Positions 33,013 through 41,277 of a stretch of 64,000 nt of DNA are shown one piece after another (within the stretch, counting starts at the first letter, position 1; the number at the start of each line of letters is the position of its first letter). Under the pieces are notes generated by a model. That model did no database searches and was not told where the DNA came from. It saw only the letters and a list, made by a program, of their open reading frames with translations. This DNA is from Kitasatospora sp. CB01950 (lineage in GTDB: Bacteria > Actinomycetota > Actinomycetes > Streptomycetales > Streptomycetaceae). The stretch spans positions 62,001-126,000 of the forward strand of contig NZ_LISX01000012.1 in assembly GCF_001905465.1 (NCBI RefSeq), given 5' to 3'. Both the position numbers and the translations under genes were made by a program.

Positions 33013-34440
33013 ATGTTCGAGCCAGTGATAGCGCCCAGCGCCAGCCTCCTCGGCCTCCTCCAGAGAGGCCGCGGAGACGGGCAGCTGCATGCGTTGGCCG
33101 CAGACCGCGACCAGGCGATCGCCGCCGTCGAGAGCTGCGTGACCAACGACCCCCGCGCCGACTGGCAGGTCGAGAACCGCTCCTTGTACTACGCGCGGCT
33201 CTACATGGAGTTGGAGGCCCCCCTCACCGGCCTCGAACTCCACCTCACCTCCCCCGAGGACGCCACCGACACCGACGAGGCCCGCACCGGCCTCGCCCTT
33301 GCCGTACTCGGCCACCTCGCCGGCTACGGCCGCCGCGACGCCCTCGACCTGCTGCGCGCCTACACCACGACCGGGACCAACTGGGCCTGGGCCCTCGACG
33401 AACTCGCCCTGCGCGACACCGACGAGACCCTGCTCGCCCTGGCCCCCGCCGTCCTGAACCGCTTCCCGTCCGGACCGGAGGGCGACGCCGAACTGCGCGA
33501 AGCCATCCGCGCCGCGTACGAGCCGCGGGTCTGGCGACTGTGGGCCGTCCACCACCCGCGGGTCGCCACCGCGAGCGAGCAGTCGCCGTTCGACCTGTGG
33601 CAACGGCAGCTCAATCGGCAAGGCGTCACGCCGGGCTGGTCCACCGCCGACGTCCTCGCCTGGGCCGACCAGGGCGAAGGCACCGAACCCGGAGCCCTCG
33701 CCCGGCGCGCCGCCGCGGCCGCCCGCTGCCTCACCGCCGTGGTCCGACCCGAGGACGCGCCGCTGCTGGCCGAGGCCGCCGCCGGCGGACCGGCCGGCGC
33801 CCGCTGCGCCGCGATGCGTCACCTGGTCGAGCAACGCGACCCGGCCGCCGCCGAGTACATCGAGACCGCCGCCGCCGACCTCGACCACCGGATCGTCGCC
33901 ACCGCGCTGGAACTGCTCGGTCGGATGCGAGGTCCCGAGGCGCTCAGGCACGCCCGCCGCTGGGCCGACCCGGCCACCGGCAGCGCCGACAGCGCCCTCG
34001 GCCAAGCAGCCGTCCGCCTCCTCGCCGACGCCGGCGAAGCCTGCGACGCCCCGCTGGTGGTCGCCGCACTCCACCAGTGGATCTCGCTGAACGGTGTCAC
34101 CGGCACCGCCCTCGGCAGCCTCGTCGACGGCATCGGCCGGCTCCGCGCACACGCCGCGGTACCCGCCCTGCGGCACGTGTACGGCGAAGCGGCCTCCTCG
34201 GAACTGCGCGGCCGCGCAGCCCAGGCACTCGCCGTCACCGACCCGTACTTCGGGGAGGGCCCCGCGGTCGAATGCCTGTGGGACTGCGAGGAGTCCACCC
34301 GGGAACTCGCCGCCACGCACGTCACCACCACGGGAGACGCCCGCGTCCTCGAACGTCTGCGCCGACTGGCCGCCGACCCCGCCGAGGAAGCCGAAGTCCA
34401 TGCCGCCGTTCGCGGCCGTTTGACGGCCCGCGACCGGTAG
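33013..34440 (+). CDS. HEAT-repeat-type protein of unknown function
   Basis: A 475-residue protein. It begins MFEPVIAPSASLLGLLQRGRGDG and has an early block RADWQVENRSLYYARLYMEL, followed by repeated pairs of alpha-helices about 30-40 residues long (DHRIVATALELLGRMRGPEALRHA, LRAHAAVPALRHVYGE and similar). These give a solenoid like HEAT repeats. No catalytic motif is seen, so a scaffold role is likely. The ATG at 33013 fits the onset of conservation-like sequence. It precedes the YcnI-like gene by 10 bases. Confidence 0.78.
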   Translation: MFEPVIAPSASLLGLLQRGRGDGQLHALAADRDQAIAAVESCVTNDPRADWQVENRSLYYARLYMELEAPLTGLELHLTSPEDATDTDEARTGLALAVLGHLAGYGRRDALDLLRAYTTTGTNWAWALDELALRDTDETLLALAPAVLNRFPSGPEGDAELREAIRAAYEPRVWRLWAVHHPRVATASEQSPFDLWQRQLNRQGVTPGWSTADVLAWADQGEGTEPGALARRAAAAARCLTAVVRPEDAPLLAEAAAGGPAGARCAAMRHLVEQRDPAAAEYIETAAADLDHRIVATALELLGRMRGPEALRHARRWADPATGSADSALGQAAVRLLADAGEACDAPLVVAALHQWISLNGVTGTALGSLVDGIGRLRAHAAVPALRHVYGEAASSELRGRAAQALAVTDPYFGEGPAVECLWDCEESTRELAATHVTTTGDARVLERLRRLAADPAEEAEVHAAVRGRLTARDR

Positions 34441-34450
34441 AGTCACGCCC

Positions 34451-35182
34451 ATGCAGCGACCGCGAGCGCCTCGCCACGCCCTGACCGCCCTGCTCAGCCT
34501 CGGGCTGGTCCTCGGAGCGGCCGGAACCGCCAGTGCCCACGTCGAGGTCAACTCCTCGACCGCGCAGGCGCTCGCCGTCGATGCCACCGTCACCTTCTCC
34601 GTCGAGGGCGAGTCCTCCACGGCGGGCATCAAGGACGTCAAGGTCACGCTGCCCGCCGGGCTCGCCCCCGCCGACGTCAGCTCCGTCACGACCCCCGACG
34701 GCTGGAAGTTCACGCCCACCGCCGACGGCTTCGCCCTCGAGGGCCCGGCCCTGGCGCCCGGCGCGGCCGCCGAGTACAGCGTGAAGATCCGTCAACTCCC
34801 CGCCGCCGCCTCGGTGGTGTTCAAGACCCTGGTCGACTACTCGGACGGGCACACCGACCGGTGGATCGAACTCGCGCAGGGCGACGCCAAGCCCGAACAC
34901 CCCGCCCCCGCGCTCGCGCTGCGCCCGGCCGCCGCCGGAGCCAGCGCACTGCCCGCCGCGGTGCCCTCGTCCTCGGCACCGGCCGCCGAGGCCTCGGTCT
35001 CCTCGGTCGCCACCGCGCCTGCGGCCGCTTCGCCGTCGGCTTCGTCCGACCCGGTCGCGAAATCCGACGACAACGGGGAGAGCACCACCACGATCGTCCT
35101 CGGCGGTCTGGTCGCGGTGGCCGTGCTCGGCACCGTGATCGCCCTGCTGGTGCGCCGCCGCTCCCGCCGCTCCGGCCGCTAG
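34451..35182 (+). CDS. YcnI/DUF1775-like copper-associated secreted membrane protein
   Basis: A 243-residue protein with a signal peptide (LLSLGLVLGAAGTASA) whose predicted cleavage leaves HVEV at the mature N-terminus, the histidine-first arrangement that binds Cu in YcnI-type domains. A beta-rich domain of about 110 residues follows (VTLPAGLAPADVSSVTTPDGW). The rest is an Ala/Ser/Pro linker and a C-terminal helix with a basic tail (GGLVAVAVLGTVIALLVRRR). The ATG at 34451 is ten bases after the preceding stop. No CopD or CopC neighbour is present. Confidence 0.85.
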   Translation: MQRPRAPRHALTALLSLGLVLGAAGTASAHVEVNSSTAQALAVDATVTFSVEGESSTAGIKDVKVTLPAGLAPADVSSVTTPDGWKFTPTADGFALEGPALAPGAAAEYSVKIRQLPAAASVVFKTLVDYSDGHTDRWIELAQGDAKPEHPAPALALRPAAAGASALPAAVPSSSAPAAEASVSSVATAPAAASPSASSDPVAKSDDNGESTTTIVLGGLVAVAVLGTVIALLVRRRSRRSGR

Positions 35183-35398
35183 GACCTCAGGGCCTCAGGG
35201 CCTGCGGCCGCCGGACGCGCGCTGCTGCGTAGTCGGCGGCAACTCCTCCCGCAGCGCTGCCCGTTGGCCGCTGCGGGTCCGGGCGGAGGTCCGAGTGGTG
35301 AAGGAGTGGTGGAAGCACCCGCAGAGTGAGCGGGCGCGGGTGTCGGGGCTCTATCGTTTCGCCGTTCACCGAAACCTGGGGAAGGGCGGGGGTTCGCC

Positions 35399-36394
35399 GT
35401 GGTGATGCTGCGGTTGGATGCGCAGGCGTTGACGCGCTCCCGGTTCGCGCTGTCGCCGTTCGCGGAGACGCTGGCGGCGATCGTCCAACTCGCCCGTCCC
35501 GCAGCCGATTCGTGGCATCCGGAGTGGCATGCCCGGCACCGGGTGGAGTTCCACGCCCGGTTGCGGGCGGACCCGTACGCGCGGGGGCTGGTCGGGCTGA
35601 TGTCGGCGAGCAAGCATCTGCCGGACCACCTTGCACTGCCGCCGGGCGGCGGGATGGAGACCACCCTGGAGTCCGAACTCGCCGAGGTGGCGCGGGTGTC
35701 GGACGAGGTGGTGCGGGAGGGCCTGCGACTGTCGCTGGCGCACAGCGCGGGTGGCGGGCACGTGGACTGGTGCACCGGGCGCGACCACGGCGCGCGGGCC
35801 GCCGAGCTGTTCCGCAGCGTCTGGGAAACCCACCTGGCCGCCGAGTGGCCCGCCCGGCGGGCCGTCCTGCAGCGGGACGTCACCCACCGGGCCGGGCTGT
35901 TGGCCGCGCACGGGTGGCCGCGCGCGCTGCACCTGATGAACCGTCGCAGCGCGTGGGTGGGCGCGGACGCGATCCGGTTCGGCGACCGGCCCGGGAACGA
36001 TCGGGCGGTCGGGGCGGACGGGATGCTGTTCGTTCCGGTCAGCGCGCGCCGCAGTTCCTGGCTGTGCCACGCGCCCGGCCGTCCGCACGCCCTCGTCTAC
36101 CCTGCGCGCGGGACGGGCACCGCCGGCAGCGCGACCGGCAGCGCGACCGGCGGTGCCCGGGCGCTCGCCCGGCTGATCGGGGCCGGCCGGGCGGTGATCC
36201 TCCGCCACCTCGACACGCCCGCCACCACCAGCGAACTCGCCGCCCTGATGGCCCAGTCCGTCGGCACCGTCGGCGGCCACCTAGCGGTGCTGCGCGACGC
36301 CGGCCTGGTCGACCGCACCCGCGTCGGCCGCCGCGTGCTCTACCACCGGACCGCACTGGGCGACCATCTCGCCGACGGCGCCGCGGAGTTGTGA
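35399..36394 (+). CDS. Winged-helix regulator of the ArsR-like DUF5937 type
   Basis: A 331-residue protein. The first 230 residues are a helical/beta domain of unknown ligand (LTRSRFALSPFAETLAAIVQLA). The last 80 hold a winged helix: GRAVILRHLDTPATTSELAALMAQSVGTVGGHLAVLRDAGLVDRTRVGRRVLYH, an ArsR-type recognition pattern. Such proteins are common in Streptomyces and usually repress a nearby gene. Translation could start at GTG 35399 or ATG 35405. It converges on a VOC-type gene. Confidence 0.82.
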   Translation: MVMLRLDAQALTRSRFALSPFAETLAAIVQLARPAADSWHPEWHARHRVEFHARLRADPYARGLVGLMSASKHLPDHLALPPGGGMETTLESELAEVARVSDEVVREGLRLSLAHSAGGGHVDWCTGRDHGARAAELFRSVWETHLAAEWPARRAVLQRDVTHRAGLLAAHGWPRALHLMNRRSAWVGADAIRFGDRPGNDRAVGADGMLFVPVSARRSSWLCHAPGRPHALVYPARGTGTAGSATGSATGGARALARLIGAGRAVILRHLDTPATTSELAALMAQSVGTVGGHLAVLRDAGLVDRTRVGRRVLYHRTALGDHLADGAAEL

Positions 36395-36407
36395 GGATCG
36401 AGGGGCG

Positions 36408-36860
36408 TCAGGCGACGCAGAACTCGTTGCCCTCCGGGTCGAGCATGACCCACCAGTGGCCGATCGGGCCCTGGTCGTGCTCCTTGAGGCGGGTGGCGCC
36501 GAGGGACTCCAGACGGGCGACGGTGGCTTCGAGCCGGCCGTCGGAGTGGATGTCGAGGTGGAGGCGGTTCTTGCCCTCCTTGGGCTCGGGCACGTCCTGG
36601 AAGAGGATGCGGCGGCCCTTGCCGATGTCGGAGACCGGGTCGTACGGGTCCTCGGGGTGGCGGACGGCCGCGTAGCCGCGGAACTCCTTGCGCCCGTCCG
36701 GGTGTTCGCGGACCGCGGCGGCCGGGAGGCGGCCGGCGGCGAGCAGCGAGTCGATGAGGGCGGTGGGGTCCTCCCGCTCGTATTCGAGGGCGGCGGCCCA
36801 GAACGCGGCGATGGCGGAGGCGTCGGCGCTGTCCACGACCAGTTTCCACGAGAGTGTCAT
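36408..36860 (-). CDS. VOC/glyoxalase-superfamily protein
   Basis: A 150-residue protein with the beta-alpha-beta-beta-beta pairs of the VOC fold. It starts MTLSWKLVVDSADASAIAAFW and has RLHLDIHSDGRLEATVARLE and a C-terminal VMLDPEGNEFCV, the standard final phrase. A histidine in the HLDIH segment and the terminal glutamate are potential metal ligands. Substrate is not known. The stop lies 14 bases from the convergent regulator gene. Confidence 0.83.
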   Translation of the reverse strand: MTLSWKLVVDSADASAIAAFWAAALEYEREDPTALIDSLLAAGRLPAAAVREHPDGRKEFRGYAAVRHPEDPYDPVSDIGKGRRILFQDVPEPKEGKNRLHLDIHSDGRLEATVARLESLGATRLKEHDQGPIGHWWVMLDPEGNEFCVA

Positions 36861-37010
36861 GCCACCGAATCCAATCGCACATCAGATCGATTAACAAACA
36901 GGCACGTTGACAGTGTCGGCTGCCGTGCCGCGCCATTCGAGGAAGCCCCGCCGACCGGTCGCCGACGGGCGGACGTGCGTGGGGCGGGTGCGCGGCGGTA
37001 GGGGTACGGA

Positions 37011-37051
37011 AAAGGGGCGGGCCGCCCGGTGGTTCGGGGGCCCGCCCCTTT
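37011..37051 (-). terminator. Strong terminator hairpin after uppP
   Basis: The arms aaaggggcgggc (37011-37022) and gcccgccccttt (37040-37051) are perfect complements over 12 bases with a 17-base loop. The hairpin is 20 bases downstream of the uppP stop. On the minus strand the stem is flanked by A/T at both ends. Confidence 0.75.
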
Positions 37052-37070
37052 CGCGGGGGTGCGGGTGGGG

Positions 37071-37916
37071 TCAGTGCGCCGCGCCCGCGTCCGGGGTGAG
37101 GACGCCGGCGGCCACCAGGCCGATGATGGTGATGCCGAGCAGGATCCGGTAGATCACGAACGGCATGAAGCTGTTGTTCGAGATGTACTTCAGGAACCAG
37201 GCGATGGCCGCGTAGCCGACCGCGAAGGCGATCAGGGTGGCCAGGACGGTCGGGCCCCAGGCGGGCGCCGGGCCCTCGCCGATCTTGAGCAGTTCGAGAC
37301 CGCCGGACGCCAGCACGGCCGGGATGGCCAGCAGGAACGAGTAGCGGGCGGCCGCCTCCCGGCTGTAGCCGAGGAACAGGCCGGCGCTGATGGTGCCGCC
37401 GGAGCGGGAGACGCCCGGGATCAGGGCCAGCGCCTGGGCCGCGCCGTAGATCAGCGCGTGCGGGAAGGTCAGCGAGCTGATCGGGCGGGCGTTGCGGACC
37501 GCGCGGGAGCGGTCGGCGACGGCGAGGATCAGGCCGAAGACGATCAGCGTGGTGCCGATCAGCCGCAGATCGCGCAGGGTGGTCTCGATGGTGTCCTGGA
37601 ACAGCTTGCCGATGATGCCGATCGGCAGCGTGCCGACGATCACGTACCAGCCGAGCTTCGCGTTCTGGTCGCGTCGCCACTCGGCCTTGAACAGTGACAG
37701 CACCCAGGCCTTGATGATCGCGCCGATGTCGCGGCGGAAGTAGATCAGCACCGCCGTCTCGGTGCCCAACTGCGTCACCGCCGTGAATGCCGCGCCCGGG
37801 TCGTCCCAGCCGAGGAGGGCGGAGAACACCCGCAGGTGCGCGCTGGAGGAGACCGGCAGGAACTCGGTCAGGCCCTGCAGCAGACCGAGTACGGCCCCGT
37901 GGAACCAGTCGATCAC
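37071..37916 (-). CDS. uppP: Undecaprenyl-diphosphatase UppP
   Basis: A 281-residue membrane protein with eight or so helices. The first active-site motif is LTEFLPVSSSAHL (Glu18, Ser23-25, His27) and the second is PGVSRSGGT. UppP dephosphorylates undecaprenyl diphosphate so that the lipid carrier can be reused in peptidoglycan and surface glycan synthesis. That links it to the priming transferase at 23018. ATG 37916. A strong hairpin follows the stop. The sequence is of normal length. Confidence 0.97.
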   Translation of the reverse strand: MIDWFHGAVLGLLQGLTEFLPVSSSAHLRVFSALLGWDDPGAAFTAVTQLGTETAVLIYFRRDIGAIIKAWVLSLFKAEWRRDQNAKLGWYVIVGTLPIGIIGKLFQDTIETTLRDLRLIGTTLIVFGLILAVADRSRAVRNARPISSLTFPHALIYGAAQALALIPGVSRSGGTISAGLFLGYSREAAARYSFLLAIPAVLASGGLELLKIGEGPAPAWGPTVLATLIAFAVGYAAIAWFLKYISNNSFMPFVIYRILLGITIIGLVAAGVLTPDAGAAH

Positions 37917-38223
37917 CGGACTACCCCCGCGGATATCGCTCGGTGGTTCAGCATGGCGTCCGTCCTGTTCGTTCGTGGGGTGGTCCGGTTGCGGCCAGGG
38001 CCTGTCCTGGGGGGCTCGGTCCGGCGTGGCCGCATGATAGGGGCTCCAGGTGTCGGGGAACTAGCAATCGGACATATGAGGTGATTTCCCCAATAGTGGG
38101 CGGGGAGCGGGCGGGCGTCCGGCGTGCGGTCAACCACTGCGCACGGAGCGGAAGTTCGAGAGTCGGTTCGCTTGAGCACCACTCCCGTCGCACGGCAGAA
38201 TGCTCCGCGACACGGGGGGAAGA
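37917..38223. other. Divergent intergenic region, no gene recognised
   Basis: These 307 bases lie between the divergent uppP and BAAT-type lipoprotein genes and must hold both promoters. I see no gene or RNA. A more AT-rich segment (38060-38095) is the best place for a promoter, but no certain -10/-35 pair can be claimed. Confidence 0.45.
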
Positions 38224-39468
38224 ATGGTCTGGACAACTCGCCGCGCCCTGGGTGCTGCCCTGGGCGCGCTGCTGCTCATCGGCTCGTCGGGCTGTACGTC
38301 GGGATCGGACCGGCACCACCTGGTGATCTTCGCGGTCGAGAAGGACACGCTCGCCGACCAGCCCGTGCACCTGGTGGTGGGCGGCCTGCGGTCGGGCCAG
38401 GAGGTGACCGTCACCGCCGAGGCCCGGGACATCGCCGGCAACGGATGGCAGTCCAAGGCCGTCTACCGCGCGGACAGCCACGGCTCCGTCAGCCTCGACC
38501 GGGACGCGCCGATCAGCGGCTCCTACCACCAGGTCGACGGCATGGGCCTGTTCTGGTCGATGCTCCCGACCGACGGCATCGCCACCACGCTGTTCACCCC
38601 GCCGCCGCCCGCGGCCGGTGCCGACTTCCCGATCCGCATCACCGCCACCGCCGACGGCCCGGCCGCCGCCGAACACACCGTCACCCGCCGCTGGACGGCC
38701 GACGGCGTCACCGCCACCGCGCTGAAGCTCGACACCGACCACGTCGTCGGCACCCTCTACCTGCCGCCCGCCGGGACGCCCGCCAAGACCCCGATCCTGC
38801 TGCTCGGCGGCTCCGAGGGCGGCAACTCGGGCGTCGGCGCGGCCGCACTGCTCGCCTCGCACGGCCACCCCGCGCTGGCCGTCGCCTACTTCGGCGCGCT
38901 CGGACTGCCGCCCACGCTGCAGAACATCCCGGTCGAGTACGCGGCCGGTGCGGCCCGGCTGCTGGCCGAGCGGACGGGCGCCACCGGCGCCACCGGCGGC
39001 ATCGCCGTCGAGGGCATCTCTCGGGGCAGCGAACTCGCCCTGCTGGTGGCCGCCCAACTGCCCGACCTGGTACGGCGGGTGATGGTGTACGCGCCGTCCG
39101 CCGACGTCAACGGCGGCCTGCCGGGCGGGGTGGCGTGGACCGAGAACGGCGCCCCCGTGCCGACCGGGCCGATCGCGCTGGACCGGATCACCGCCTCGAT
39201 CCTGGCCGTCGCCGGCGAGCAGGACCGGCTCTGGCCGGCGCCGCGCTGGGCCCGGCAGATCGGCACCCCGACCGCCGCCGCGCCGAACCGGCAGGCCGTG
39301 CTCTACCCCGGCGCGGGGCACGCCGTCGCCGGGTTCCCGTACCTGCCCACCGGGGGCACCCTGGTCACCCTTGACGGCGCGACGCTCGACCTGGGCGGCG
39401 ACGCCGCCGCGAACCAGGCCGCGCATGTCGGCGGGTGGGCGAAGTTGCTGTCCTTCCTGGACAGTTGA
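38224..39468 (+). CDS. BAAT-type acyl-CoA thioesterase/acyltransferase-like hydrolase lipoprotein
   Basis: A 414-residue protein. The N-terminus is a lipoprotein signal with cysteine at SSGC. An N-terminal immunoglobulin-like domain (about 30-145) precedes an alpha/beta-hydrolase domain with GGSEGGNSG, the nucleophile elbow GISRGSEL, the acid GEQDRLWP and the histidine GAGHAVAGFPYLP. This set matches the bile-acid-CoA:amino-acid acyltransferase family; a serine replaces the cysteine used in the mammalian BAAT. An extracellular thioesterase is unusual, so substrates other than CoA esters are likely. ATG 38224 follows GGGGGAAG. Confidence 0.85.
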   Translation: MVWTTRRALGAALGALLLIGSSGCTSGSDRHHLVIFAVEKDTLADQPVHLVVGGLRSGQEVTVTAEARDIAGNGWQSKAVYRADSHGSVSLDRDAPISGSYHQVDGMGLFWSMLPTDGIATTLFTPPPPAAGADFPIRITATADGPAAAEHTVTRRWTADGVTATALKLDTDHVVGTLYLPPAGTPAKTPILLLGGSEGGNSGVGAAALLASHGHPALAVAYFGALGLPPTLQNIPVEYAAGAARLLAERTGATGATGGIAVEGISRGSELALLVAAQLPDLVRRVMVYAPSADVNGGLPGGVAWTENGAPVPTGPIALDRITASILAVAGEQDRLWPAPRWARQIGTPTAAAPNRQAVLYPGAGHAVAGFPYLPTGGTLVTLDGATLDLGGDAAANQAAHVGGWAKLLSFLDS

Positions 39469-39618
39469 GAGTGGCGGCGGGCGTCCGTCAGGGGGTGCGA
39501 CGGGGGCGTGTGGGCCTCGGTGCGGGGGGTGCGGAGGGCGTGTGCGGGGCATTTCCGGGCGGTCGTGGCGGCACGAATTCGAGGAATTCTCCGGTGGTGG
39601 CCGCCGGGTGGCGACAGG

Positions 39619-40395
39619 TCAGGTGAAGGCCTCCACGCGGACGCCTGCGGAGGCCAGCGCGCCCCTGACGCGCCAGGCGAGTTGGGCCGCGCCGGGGGTG
39701 TCGCCGTGGACGCAGAGGGAGCGGGCGCGGACGGTGATGGTCTCGCCGCCGACGGCGGTGACGGTGCCGTCGCGGGCGATGCCGACGGCGCGGGCGATGA
39801 CCGCCTCGGGGTCGTGCACGACGGCGTCGGGGTCGCGGCGGGGGACGAGGGTGCCGGCCCAGGTGTAGGCGCGGTCGGCGAAGGCCTCGGCGACGACGGG
39901 GAGGCCCACGCCCTCGGCGACGGCCAGCAGGCGGGAGCCGGGCAGGCCGAGCAGCGGCAGCGGGCCGTCGCAGATCGCGCCGGAGCGCAGGACGCCCGAA
40001 ACCACCGCCTCCGCCTGCTCGTTGTCGTGCACCACCCGGTTGTAGAGGGCGCCGTGCGGTTTGACGTACGACACCCGGGAGCCGGCGGCGCGGGCGAACA
40101 CCTGGAGGGCGCCGATCTGGTAGGCGATCTCGTCGGCGAGTTCCTCGGGCGGGACGTCCATCGCGCGGCGGCCGAATCCGGCGAGGTCGCGGTAGGAGAC
40201 CTGGGCGCCGATCCGCACGCCGCGTTCGGCGGCCAGTGCGCACACCCGGCGCATGGTGGAGGGGTCCCCGGCGTGGAAGCCGCAGGCGACGTTGGCGCTG
40301 GTGACCACCGAGAGCAGGGCTTCGTCGTCGGTGAGGTGCCAGCGGCCGAAGCCCTCGCCGAGGTCCGCATTGAGATCGATCGCCGCTTCGGCCAC
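39619..40395 (-). CDS. pxpA: 5-oxoprolinase subunit A (PxpA/LamB-YcsF)
   Basis: A 258-residue protein with DLNADLGEGFGRWHLTDDEAL, ANVACGFHAGDPSTMRR, GAQVSYRDLAGFGRRAM and SYVKPHGALYN, the classical LamB/YcsF signatures with metal-ligand histidines. PxpA with PxpB and PxpC hydrolyses 5-oxoproline to glutamate using ATP. PxpB and PxpC are not beside it in this window. The GTG at 40395 is preceded by GAGGCGAA and is preferred to upstream starts. Regulation is not evident. Confidence 0.9.
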   Translation of the reverse strand: MAEAAIDLNADLGEGFGRWHLTDDEALLSVVTSANVACGFHAGDPSTMRRVCALAAERGVRIGAQVSYRDLAGFGRRAMDVPPEELADEIAYQIGALQVFARAAGSRVSYVKPHGALYNRVVHDNEQAEAVVSGVLRSGAICDGPLPLLGLPGSRLLAVAEGVGLPVVAEAFADRAYTWAGTLVPRRDPDAVVHDPEAVIARAVGIARDGTVTAVGGETITVRARSLCVHGDTPGAAQLAWRVRGALASAGVRVEAFT

Positions 40396-40693
40396 TTCGC
40401 CTCGCCCGCCCTTTCCCGCACGGTCCGACCCGGGGCCCCGGGTGCCCGCTCCTGGGGGTGATCGTAGGGCCTGATCGTTTCGCCGGGGGCGGTCACCGGA
40501 CCCCGGGCGACAGGTTTTACCCGCCAGTTTCCGGTCCCGTGCCGCACCGGCCACCCGCTCGGGTGCAACGCGGTCGGGGGAGCGTCCGGCGGCGCGAATT
40601 GACGCCGGGCCGGCGGACGGTGACGAGGGGCGCGGGCGTCGGCCGCGCGGCCGGGGGAGCGGTGCGGAGCAGCGGTGAGGAGGGGCGCGGGCG

Positions 40694-41155
40694 TCAGGCG
40701 CGCGGCCAGGGGCGGCCCTGGATCTTCTCGATGTCGCGGTTGAAGCGTTCGAGTATCCCGGCGAACGCGGCGAGGTCCTCGGCGGACCAGTCGTCGACCA
40801 CCCGGGCCAGGCCCTGGATCGACCAGTCGCGGTCGCGGTGCAGGCGGCGCAGCCCGTCCTCGGTGATGCGCAGCTTGCGGGCCACCCCGCCGTCCGGGTC
40901 GGGGATCCGGTCGACCAGGCCGGCCCGGAGCATGGCGGCGGTCTGCCGGTTGACGGTGGAGGTGTCCAGGCCGAACGCCTCGGCGAGCTGGCCGATGGTG
41001 AGCGGGCCTTCGGTCTCGATCCGGCTGAGCAGGGTGTAGGCGCTGCGGTCGAGGCTGTCGGGGCTGCCGGAGGTGCGGGCGGTGGCGAGCACCTGGTGGC
41101 GGCTGAGCAGCATCATCTCCCGCTCGATCAGGGAGAGTTCCTTGGTGTGCCGCAT
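40694..41155 (-). CDS. MarR-family transcriptional regulator
   Basis: A 153-residue winged-helix protein. It has DRSAYTLLSRIETEGPLTIGQLAEAFGLDTSTVNRQTAAMLRAGLVDRIPDPDGGVARKLRITEDG, the MarR winged helix with its basic wing. It is divergent from the MFS efflux gene with 122 bases between the starts. It most likely represses that gene and itself, as in many MarR/MFS pairs. ATG 41155 follows GGAGG-like AGGAGC. An AT-rich near-palindrome lies in the gap. Confidence 0.92.
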   Translation of the reverse strand: MRHTKELSLIEREMMLLSRHQVLATARTSGSPDSLDRSAYTLLSRIETEGPLTIGQLAEAFGLDTSTVNRQTAAMLRAGLVDRIPDPDGGVARKLRITEDGLRRLHRDRDWSIQGLARVVDDWSAEDLAAFAGILERFNRDIEKIQGRPWPRA

Positions 41156-41227
41156 GCTCCTCCGTCCCGTGCGTCACTTTTCGGCAGCATATCCCGCAAG
41201 ACTCAAATATGTATGGTACACAATATG

Positions 41228-41238
41228 TGCATCATGCA
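41228..41238. promoter_or_regulatory. Candidate MarR operator TGCATCATGCA
   Basis: An 11-base inverted repeat, TGCAT-c-ATGCA, lies inside an AT-rich island (41205-41245) between the divergent marR and MFS genes, 41 bases from the MFS start. The AT island contrasts strongly with the region and includes a second related half-site (tatgtatggtac). Assignment to the MarR protein is inference. Confidence 0.5.
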
Positions 41239-41277
41239 TATGCAGGTGCGGAGAGTCGTAGAGAAGAGAAGAACCCC

